From DASQUK01 sp035697145 (GTDB taxonomy: Bacteria; Actinomycetota; Acidimicrobiia; Acidimicrobiales; VFJN01), in contig DASSDL010000158.1 of NCBI GenBank assembly GCA_035697145.1, positions 1-6,476 on the forward strand: 6,476 bases of DNA, written 5' to 3'. This document shows positions 1 to 4,489 of the stretch, piece after piece; within the stretch, counting starts at the first letter, position 1, and each line of letters starts with the position of its first letter. The notes beneath the pieces were generated by a model. That model made no database searches. It saw only the letters and a program-made list of their open reading frames with translations, and was not told the origin of the DNA. Made by a program: the position numbers and the translations under genes.

Positions 1-1
1 C

Positions 2-157
2 GTCGCTCCCACCTCTGGTGCATCCGCTGCAGCAGCAGGGACCGCCGAATCAGCGGACGTCCCGGCCGGGGCGGCGCGAAGCGGTAGGGCCTCGACACAG
101 GCCGCAACTCTAGTGACGAGGCCGGGACCCCACCGGCGACCCGGCGGGCGCAACTAA
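2..157 (+). CDS. Possible 3' end of a plus-strand gene cut by the window edge
   Basis: Frame 2 is open from the window edge to a TAA stop at 155-157, giving about 51 residues. The translation is rich in Ala, Gly, Pro and Thr, ends in an Arg-rich tail, and has no recognisable motif. Two things favour a real gene end: the frame has no stop back to the window edge, and a perfect 16-bp hairpin starts 39 bp after the stop. Against it, open frames of this length are common by chance in DNA this GC-rich, and the composition is low complexity. No function can be suggested. Confidence 0.15.
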   Translation, partial: VAPTSGASAAAAGTAESADVPAGAARSGRASTQAATLVTRPGPHRRPGGRN

Positions 158-196
158 CGCCGGGCTGATCCGCCCGTGTTCGAGTGCGGCCGGCGA

Positions 197-238
197 CCCG
201 AGCACCCTCCAGGCGGTCACGTCTGGAGGGTGCTCGGG
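197..238. terminator. Perfect 16-bp stem, 10-nt loop hairpin (candidate terminator)
   Basis: The arm at 197-212 (CCCGAGCACCCTCCAG) is perfectly complementary to 223-238, around a 10-nt loop (GCGGTCACGT). Neither strand has a T-tract after it, so it is not a classical intrinsic terminator. U-less strong hairpins at gene ends are common in high-GC Actinomycetota. Its place between a possible plus-strand gene end (157) and the minus-strand gene end (416) suggests a bidirectional terminator. Confidence 0.55.
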
Positions 239-348
239 ATGAAGGTCAGGCCGTGTCACGCACGGTCGTGAGGGTCGGGTCGCTTGGCGGGTGACAGGCC
301 CTCGCGGGCGGGCCGTGCGGGACGCGGCCGCCTCATCCCCTTGGCATA

Positions 349-382
349 GGCGGCCGGTGTCCCTCCCCTGGCACCGGCCGCC
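349..382 (-). terminator. 11-bp perfect stem hairpin downstream of the chelatase-like gene (candidate terminator)
   Basis: The arm GGCGGCCGGTG at 349-359 pairs perfectly with 372-382. A further U-G and C-G pair can form inside, leaving an 8-nt loop of mostly C and T (plus strand). On the minus strand it begins 33 nt after the chelatase-like stop codon, just beyond the 384-404 palindrome. No U-tract follows. Together the two make a tandem pair of stems suited to ending transcription of the cobQ/chelatase-like unit. Confidence 0.45.
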
Positions 383-383
383 G

Positions 384-404
384 GCTAGGACACTGTGTCC
401 TAGC
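384..404. repeat. 21-bp palindrome with 1-nt centre, 11 bp past the chelatase-like stop
   Basis: The arms GCTAGGACAC (384-393) and GTGTCCTAGC (395-404) are perfect inverted repeats around a single T. As minus-strand RNA this folds as a 9-bp stem with a CAG triloop, making it a terminator candidate. As DNA, the symmetry and one-base centre also resemble an operator for a dimeric regulator. The position just after a stop codon favours the terminator reading. Confidence 0.5.
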
Positions 405-426
405 TCCCCTGGGTCCTAGCTCCCCT
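397..426. repeat. 14-bp direct repeat (two copies) spanning the chelatase-like stop codon
   Basis: GTCCTAGCTCCCCT occurs at 397-410 and again at 413-426, a 16-bp period. The second copy contains the TAG stop of the minus-strand chelatase-like gene. The first copy forms one arm of the 384-404 palindrome. This looks like a small tandem duplication at the gene end, perhaps a slippage scar. Confidence 0.6.
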
Positions 427-1687
427 CGGCGGCTGGTTCGCCGGTGCTCGCGGGCGGCGGCGGAGGCTTCGCCGCGACGTTGCCGGCGCCATTGCGTGCC
501 TCGTCGGCGGCGCCTGCGCTCGCCGACTGCTCGCCGGTGTCGATCACCGGCGCCGCGGTCTCGTCCTGTCCGGTTCCGACCTGGCTGCGGGGGGCCTCGC
601 CGGCGTTGCCTTCCCCGTCGGTGGCGTCGCCGGGCGGCGAATCATCGCCGGCGTCCGAGGTGCCCGAGGAGGCAGTGGCAGTCATGGACTGGCCATCGTC
701 GGAGCTCCGCTCGTCCGCCGTCGCTTCGGCACCGCCGCCGGCCGCGCCGTTGCCAACGGTCACGAACGCCTCGCGGGCGGCGGCCAGCGCCCGTTCGAGC
801 TCGCCGGGCGCGAGTGCGGGTGGGTGGAAGGGGCGGCGCCGGCGCCGGTGCCCCAGTGCCAGCGGCGCCACGCGCTCGAGGTCGGCCTCGGTGGTGATCG
901 AGCGCCCCTCCCAGCCAGCGAAGGCGGCGGCTGCCCGGCACAGCACCAGATCGCCGCGGAGGCCCTCGGCGCCCAAGCCCGCGGCCAGGTGGCAGGCGAG
1001 GTCCACCACCGACGTGGGCAGGTCGGCTGGCATGGCGGCTGCCAGGCGGGCCCGCAGCACGATGTCGCCCTCGTGGCCGTCCACGAGCCCACCCGAGTCG
1101 TGCGTCAACCGCCGGCGGACCACCTCGGCCCGGATTGCCGGATCGGTCGGAGTCGTGACGTCCACCGACAGCCCGAACCGGTCGACGAGCTGCGGGCGCA
1201 GCTCCCCGGCGTCGGGGTCCATCGACGCCACGAGCACGACGTGGGCGGGATGCTCGTGCCAGATGCCGTTGCGCTCCACGCGGTTGACACCAGAGGTCGC
1301 CACGTCGAGGAGCACCTCGACGAGATGCTCGGGCAGCAGGTTGACGGCGGAGAGATGGAGGACGCCGCCGTGGGCGGCCGCGAGCAACCCGGCGCGGAAC
1401 TGGGTCTCGCCGTCGGTCGATCCTGAGGCGGTGTCCAGCGAGCCGAGCACGCGGCCCTCGGTGGCGCCGAGCGACACGTCGACGAGCCGGGCCGCACCGG
1501 GCAGCAGGCCAGCGAGCCCCCGGGCCAGCGTCGAGCGGGCCGATCCCTTGTCGCCCCGCAGCAGCACACCGCCGATGGCCGGATCGATGGCCGCCAGCAG
1601 CAGCGCCAGCTGCGCGTCGGGCTGGCCGATCACCGCGCAGAAGGGGAATCGCCGCGCCGGATCTGCTCGCCGTGCGTCGCCGATCAT
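416..1687 (-). CDS. ChlI/ChlD-family chelatase AAA+ protein with degenerate ATPase site and no VWA domain
   Basis: This 423-residue protein is related to the AAA+ subunits of Mg/Co chelatases, which drive metal insertion into tetrapyrroles. Seen: the family opening FPFCAVIGQ (14-22); a Walker A-like GDKGSARST (45-53); GATEGRVLGSLD (75-85 region); a Walker B-like GVLHLSAVNLL (108-118); the sensor-1 region VASMDP; the arginine-finger motif ELRPQLVDRFG (162-172); and sensor-2 Arg244. Oddities: the Walker A Lys is Arg51 (CGC), the Walker B Asp-Glu is Ser113-Ala114 (TCC GCC), and the sensor-1 Asn is Asp157. Residues from about 310 to 423 form a low-complexity acidic linker ending in a PPPPP run. 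A VWA/MIDAS domain would normally follow, but the chain stops. The protein thus resembles ChlD/BchD, the regulatory subunit with a degenerate ATPase site, minus its C-terminal half. A strong ribosome binding site fixes the start. With cobQ upstream and cobO nearby, a cobaltochelatase role is likely, but active hydrolysis is not. Confidence 0.85.
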   Translation of the reverse strand: MIGDARRADPARRFPFCAVIGQPDAQLALLLAAIDPAIGGVLLRGDKGSARSTLARGLAGLLPGAARLVDVSLGATEGRVLGSLDTASGSTDGETQFRAGLLAAAHGGVLHLSAVNLLPEHLVEVLLDVATSGVNRVERNGIWHEHPAHVVLVASMDPDAGELRPQLVDRFGLSVDVTTPTDPAIRAEVVRRRLTHDSGGLVDGHEGDIVLRARLAAAMPADLPTSVVDLACHLAAGLGAEGLRGDLVLCRAAAAFAGWEGRSITTEADLERVAPLALGHRRRRRPFHPPALAPGELERALAAAREAFVTVGNGAAGGGAEATADERSSDDGQSMTATASSGTSDAGDDSPPGDATDGEGNAGEAPRSQVGTGQDETAAPVIDTGEQSASAGAADEARNGAGNVAAKPPPPPASTGEPAAEGS

Positions 1688-1695
1688 GACCGCAG

Positions 1696-1703
1696 CTCCT
1701 CCC
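1696..1703 (-). promoter_or_regulatory. Strong ribosome binding site of the chelatase-like gene
   Basis: The minus strand reads GGGAGGAG, 8 nt before the ATG at 1687. This near-ideal Shine-Dalgarno supports that start, and so supports a full N-terminus. Confidence 0.8.
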
Positions 1704-1727
1704 AGCCTGCCTGATACTTAGGGCCCA

Positions 1728-1843
1728 GCGGATAGGGCGTTCCGCAGGCACCCCGCGTGGGAATTTGTTGCCGGGTCGCAGCTCAACAGCTGGGCCTCCC
1801 AGCAGCGCTGACCACCGAGAGACAGGATGACGTGCCTATCCGC
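1728..1843 (-). ncRNA. Candidate structured leader RNA upstream of the chelatase-like gene
   Basis: Read on the minus strand, GCGGATAGG (1843-1835) pairs perfectly with CCTATCCGC (1736-1728) and closes a 116-nt domain. Inside, GGCAC can pair with GTGCC if the outer stem is shortened to 7 bp. A long imperfect hairpin runs from GGTC to GACC and is capped by the perfect 6-bp stem GCTGGG-AGG-CCCAGC. It is followed by CGGCAAC, then a short CCC/GGG stem and GGGGTGCC. The domain ends 40 nt before the ATG. A multistem domain closed by a long-range helix suggests a riboswitch or attenuator. The CGGCAAC...GGGGTGCC segments recall SAM-I/SAM-IV cores, but the 5' half does not match either consensus by eye. 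I see no cobalamin-riboswitch boxes. Confidence 0.35.
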
Positions 1844-1851
1844 GCATTTCT

Positions 1852-1865
1852 TAGCAGGTAGCAGG
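1852..1865. repeat. Tandem duplication of a 7-bp unit
   Basis: TAGCAGG is present twice back to back, just downstream of the cobQ stop and at the 5' side of the candidate leader structure. No function is evident; it may be slippage. Confidence 0.5.
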
Positions 1866-1874
1866 CCGTCGTGC

Positions 1875-3392
1875 TCAGGGAAGTTCGGTTCCCGCCTCCT
1901 CGATGATCGCGTAGAGGCGATCGAGGTCGACGTGGGCCTCGATCGCGGCGGCGATGCGGTCGAATCGGGCTGACCTGGCCTCGGCGAATCGCACGTTGCC
2001 CGGCCGCCAGCGCTTGCCCGACCGGTCAGCGATCCAGCGCAGTGTCGCGTCCCGGAAGCCGTCGTCCTCCAGCAGGCCGTGCAACGTCGTGCCGCACACG
2101 CCGCCCGCGCACCAGCCGAGCACCTCGCCCCCGTCCGCCACCAGCCAGGGGACCGCTACGCCGGTCGGCCGCACGCGCCCGTGGTGGATCCGATAGCCGG
2201 CGGCGCGCTGGCCCGCACCCGGTCCCGCCACGGCCAGGCCCGCGGGCCGGTCCAGCACCTTGTTGCTGTCGAATCGTGTCGCCAGCGGCAGCCAGCCCAA
2301 ACCCGTGTCGGCGCCGGCGGGACCCTCGACGCCACCGGGGTCGTCGATCGTCCCGCCCAGCATCTGCACGCCGGCGCACACCGCCACCACGGTGGCGGTG
2401 CCATGTGCCACGCGGTGCACGGCCTCGGCTAGCCCGGTCGAGCGGAACCAGGCCAGGTCGCCTCGGGTGTCCTTCGACCCCGGCAGCACCACCAGGTCGG
2501 GGCGGCCCAGGTCGGCCGGCGACCGCACCCAGCGGACCGCCACGTGGGGCTCGAGCCGCAGCGGATCGAGGTCGCCGGCGTTCGACACCCGTGGCCACCT
2601 GATCGCCGCCACGTCGAGCACGTCGGCGTCGACGGCCGCCCCGGGCGTCGGGTCGCCCGCCGCGAACCGGTCGAGGGTGAGGGAGTCCTCCGCGTCGAGG
2701 TCCGCGCCCGGGATGTGGGGGACGACGCCGAGGGTGGGAACGCCGCTGCGTCGTTCGAGGTCGGCGCAGGCGTCGCCGAGGAGGGCGGGGTCGCCGCGCA
2801 GCCGGTTCACTACGAAGCCACGCACCAGCTTCCGCAGGTGCGCGGGCAGCAAGTCGACCGTGCCGTGGAGCGCCGCGAACACCCCGCCGCGATCGATGTC
2901 GCCGACCACGATGGCCCGCAGCCCGGCGGCGTGGGCCAGGGGCAGGTTGACGATGTCGCGGTCGAGCAGGTTGATCTCGGCCGGGCTGCCGGCCCCCTCG
3001 CAGATCACGACGTCGTAGCGGGCTCGGAGGTCGGTGAGAGCGTCGAGCACCACCGGCAGGAGGTCGCGTTTGGAGCCGTGGTAGTCGCCCGCCGATTGCA
3101 CACCGATCGGCCGCCCCATGACGATCACCTGGCTGGCGCGCTCGCCGGTGGGCTTCAGCAGGACGGGGTTCATGGCGGCCTCGGGCTCCACGCCGGCGGC
3201 CAGAGCCTGCACCCACTGGGCGTGCCCGATCTCGGAGCGGTCGGCCGTGACGGCGGCGTTGAGCGCCATGTTCTGCGCCTTGAAGGGTGCGACCTTCACG
3301 CCCCGGGAGGCCAGGAGCCGGCACAAGCCGGCCACCATGAACGACTTGCCGGCGTCGCTGCCGGTCCCGCACACCAGCAATCCGCCCCTCAT
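1875..3392 (-). CDS. cobQ: Cobyric acid synthase (adenosylcobyrinic acid a,c-diamide amidating, glutamine-hydrolysing)
   Basis: CobQ is cytosolic. It uses glutamine and ATP to amidate four carboxylates (b, d, e, g) of adenosylcobyrinic acid a,c-diamide, giving adenosylcobyric acid. The 505 residues match the family's usual length. The N-terminal dethiobiotin-synthetase-like ATPase domain shows the P-loop GTGSDAGKS (9-17), FKAQNMALN (37-45), MNPVLLKP (74-81), CEGAGSPAEINL (131-142) and GDIDRGGVFA (164-173). The C-terminal class I glutamine amidotransferase domain shows VVLPGSKDT (301-309), the nucleophile Cys339 in AVCAGVQMLGG, and the catalytic His438 in GTTLHGLLE. The elbow reads A-V-C-A-G rather than the usual G-x-C-G-G, a mild deviation; both catalytic residues are kept. 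The ATG at 3392 lies 10 nt after an AGGGGGG ribosome-binding-like stretch, and the P-loop lies at the usual distance from it. The gene is divergent from cobO and upstream of the chelatase-like gene on the same strand. Confidence 0.97.
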   Translation of the reverse strand: MRGGLLVCGTGSDAGKSFMVAGLCRLLASRGVKVAPFKAQNMALNAAVTADRSEIGHAQWVQALAAGVEPEAAMNPVLLKPTGERASQVIVMGRPIGVQSAGDYHGSKRDLLPVVLDALTDLRARYDVVICEGAGSPAEINLLDRDIVNLPLAHAAGLRAIVVGDIDRGGVFAALHGTVDLLPAHLRKLVRGFVVNRLRGDPALLGDACADLERRSGVPTLGVVPHIPGADLDAEDSLTLDRFAAGDPTPGAAVDADVLDVAAIRWPRVSNAGDLDPLRLEPHVAVRWVRSPADLGRPDLVVLPGSKDTRGDLAWFRSTGLAEAVHRVAHGTATVVAVCAGVQMLGGTIDDPGGVEGPAGADTGLGWLPLATRFDSNKVLDRPAGLAVAGPGAGQRAAGYRIHHGRVRPTGVAVPWLVADGGEVLGWCAGGVCGTTLHGLLEDDGFRDATLRWIADRSGKRWRPGNVRFAEARSARFDRIAAAIEAHVDLDRLYAIIEEAGTELP

Positions 3393-3402
3393 GGCCGACC
3401 CG

Positions 3403-3409
3403 CCCCCCT
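3403..3409 (-). promoter_or_regulatory. Probable ribosome binding site of cobQ
   Basis: The minus strand reads AGGGGGG, 10 nt before the cobQ ATG at 3392. It is only a moderate match to the Shine-Dalgarno consensus, but it supports this start. It means the cobQ transcript must begin at or beyond this point, probably within the first codons of the divergent cobO. Confidence 0.5.
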
Positions 3410-3414
3410 AGTCT
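3409..3414 (+). promoter_or_regulatory. Candidate -10 element (TAGTCT) for a leaderless cobO transcript
   Basis: TAGTCT fits the actinobacterial TANNNT -10 pattern and ends 7 nt before the cobO ATG at 3422. That is the spacing expected if transcription starts on the A of the start codon. There is no Shine-Dalgarno sequence upstream of cobO, which fits leaderless translation. No convincing -35 element is visible. Confidence 0.5.
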
Positions 3415-3421
3415 CCGGTCC

Positions 3422-3946
3422 ATGGCCCGCGCCCAGTCGATCGTCCTCGTCAACACCGGTCACGGGAAGGGAAAGTCGTCGGCCGCCTTCGGTGTGATGG
3501 TCCGGGGTTGGGCCCGGGGCTGGCGGGTGGGCGTTGTGCAGTTCGTCAAGGGCGGCAAGTGGAAGACCGGGGAGCGGAAGCTCGCCGACCAGCTCGGCAT
3601 CGAATGGCGCACGCTGGGTGACGGCTTCACGTGGGAGTCGACCGACCTCGAACGCACCGCCGAGCTGGGCCGCCAGGCGTGGAAGGTGGCGGCCGACATG
3701 CTGACGTCGGGCGACTACGACCTGCTCATCCTCGACGAGGTCACGTATCCGATGAACTTCGGCTGGGTCGACTCGTCGGAGGTTGCCGACACGGTCCGGA
3801 ACCGCGCACCCCACACCAGCGTGGTGGCCACGGGACGGGACGCCCCCGACGAGCTGGTCGCGGTGGCCGACACTGTGACCGAGATGCGCAAGGTGAAGCA
3901 CGCCTACGACGCGGGCATCTCGGCCCTCAAGGGCATCGAGTTTTGA
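3422..3946 (+). CDS. cobO: Cob(I)yrinic acid a,c-diamide adenosyltransferase (CobA/CobO/BtuR family)
   Basis: This enzyme transfers the 5'-deoxyadenosyl group of ATP to the reduced cobalt of corrinoids, making the Co-C bond of adenosylcobalamin precursors. The 174 residues are slightly below the usual CobO length, without loss of motifs. Seen: the P-loop TGHGKGKSS (12-20), VVQFVKGGKWKTGE (38-51), the corrinoid-side motif GDGFTWE (66-72), the Walker B-like DLLILDE (100-106), TGRDAPDEL (142-150) and the C-terminal signature TEMRKVKHAYDAGIS followed by KGIEF. The first P-loop lies only about a dozen residues from the ATG, as usual in the family. No Shine-Dalgarno is visible; a TAGTCT -10 box 7 nt upstream suggests a leaderless mRNA. 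The product acts one step before CobQ, which is encoded divergently 29 bp away. The gene converges on the CBS-domain gene. Confidence 0.97.
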   Translation: MARAQSIVLVNTGHGKGKSSAAFGVMVRGWARGWRVGVVQFVKGGKWKTGERKLADQLGIEWRTLGDGFTWESTDLERTAELGRQAWKVAADMLTSGDYDLLILDEVTYPMNFGWVDSSEVADTVRNRAPHTSVVATGRDAPDELVAVADTVTEMRKVKHAYDAGISALKGIEF

Positions 3947-3957
3947 CTGAGGGCTGA

Positions 3958-3984
3958 CGGGCCGGCACCGTCACGTGCGGCCCG
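3958..3984. terminator. Hairpin at the cobO / CBS-gene convergent junction
   Basis: CGGGCC plus GCAC (3958-3968, one bulged G) pairs with GTGC plus GGCCCG (3975-3984), giving 10 bp around a 6-nt loop. It starts 12 bp after the cobO stop and overlaps the last codons and stop of the minus-strand CBS gene. A bidirectional, U-less terminator is plausible; no T-tract is present on either side. Confidence 0.45.
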
Positions 3985-4417
3985 AGGAGAGGTAGTCGTG
4001 CAGCGTGCCGGCTTCGGTCTCGAGCTCGCCGATGCGGGACTTGACCACGTCGCCGATGCTCACGATGCCGTTGAGGACACCGTCGTCGACGACGGGCACG
4101 TGGCGGATGCGGCGGTCGGTCATGATTCGCATGAGGTCGTTGACCGATGAGCGCGAGCCGCAGGTCGCGACGTCCTCCGTCATGAGGTCGGACACCTGCC
4201 GCTCCAGGATCGACGTGTGACCGATCGTCTCCTCGGCGAGCGCTCGCACGATGTCGCGCTCCGACAGGATGCCGACAATGCGCGACTCGGCGTCCACCAC
4301 GACCAGCGCCCCGACGTTGTGCTCCTGCAGGAGCGCCACGGCCTCGGCGACCGAGGCGTCGGGACCGATCGTCGCCACCTCGTGACCCTTGCCGTAGAGG
4401 ATGTGCTCGATCAGCAC
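3971..4417 (-). CDS. Small protein with two CBS domains
   Basis: This 148-residue soluble protein consists almost entirely of a tandem CBS pair (Bateman module), a fold that usually binds adenosine nucleotides or S-adenosylmethionine as a sensor. CBS1 spans about residues 8-62, ending in RIVGILSERDIVRAL. CBS2 spans about 75-130, with RIRHVPVVDDGVLNGIVSIGDVVKSRI. There is no attached enzyme or membrane domain, so the partner is unknown. I chose the GTG start at 4417 because an excellent AAGGAGGT lies 6 nt upstream. The frame stays open a further 120 codons upstream, but that stretch lies antisense to the PLP-enzyme gene and shows no CBS similarity. Its 3' end converges on cobO. The ligand cannot be told from sequence. 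Nucleotide or SAM sensing is family knowledge, and a link to B12 synthesis would be speculation. Confidence 0.9.
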   Translation of the reverse strand: MLIEHILYGKGHEVATIGPDASVAEAVALLQEHNVGALVVVDAESRIVGILSERDIVRALAEETIGHTSILERQVSDLMTEDVATCGSRSSVNDLMRIMTDRRIRHVPVVDDGVLNGIVSIGDVVKSRIGELETEAGTLHDYLSSGRT

Positions 4418-4423
4418 GGGACC

Positions 4424-4431
4424 ACCTCCTT
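4424..4431 (-). promoter_or_regulatory. Strong ribosome binding site deciding the GTG start of the CBS gene
   Basis: The minus strand reads AAGGAGGT, 6 nt before GTG at 4417. It is the best Shine-Dalgarno in the window and rules against the longer upstream reading frame. No confident promoter could be recognised in the 72 bp (4418-4489) shared with the divergent gene. Confidence 0.85.
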
Positions 4432-4489
4432 GTCTCGGCCCAACTTTTCCACACCCATCGCGCGTTGTCGCCCACAGGATGATGTCGAT

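Larger units (their letters stand above)
1..415. other. Intergenic stretch rich in inverted repeats, no convincing complete gene
   Basis: I see no intact gene here. On the minus strand, the frame downstream of the chelatase-like stop stays open to about position 112. Its translation is Arg/Pro-rich and shows no DxSxS MIDAS motif or other recognisable domain, so I read it as a GC-rich accidental open frame. What the stretch does hold is three strong inverted repeats (197-238, 349-382, 384-404) and a 14-bp direct repeat running into the chelatase-like stop codon. The most economical reading is a terminator-rich junction, with a plus-strand gene possibly ending at 157 and the minus-strand gene ending at 416. 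Confidence 0.55.

Noticed and set aside
1..415. VWA domain hidden downstream of the chelatase-like stop by a frameshift or readthrough
   Set aside because: The continuing minus-strand frame translates to Arg/Pro-rich sequence with no DxSxS motif, and the region is filled with inverted repeats. It is also too short for a whole VWA domain followed by a terminator.
444..1721. Long plus-strand open frame (425 codons) antisense to the chelatase-like gene
   Set aside because: The translation is Ser/Ala/Arg/Pro-rich without domains, while the minus strand carries recognisable ChlI-family motifs and a strong ribosome binding site. It is a typical high-GC shadow frame.
1728..1843. 5S rRNA or a miniature inverted-repeat transposon, because of the 9-bp terminal repeats about 116 bp apart
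   Set aside because: The conserved 5S segments (such as CCGAACCCGGAAG) are absent, and no target-site duplication flanks the repeats.
1688..1874. Cobalamin riboswitch upstream of the chelatase-like gene
   Set aside because: I searched both strands for the conserved GCCACTG-type B12 box and the CCCGCAACTG core and found neither in a proper arrangement. The structure is reported as an unassigned leader instead.
2544..3497. Long plus-strand open frame (317 codons) antisense to cobQ and running into cobO
   Set aside because: It has no recognisable motif and is fully explained by CobQ on the other strand and by the true cobO frame.
4217..4489. 91-codon N-terminal extension of the PLP enzyme
   Set aside because: It lies antisense to the CBS gene, shows no family similarity, and the family N-terminus begins just after ATG 4490.
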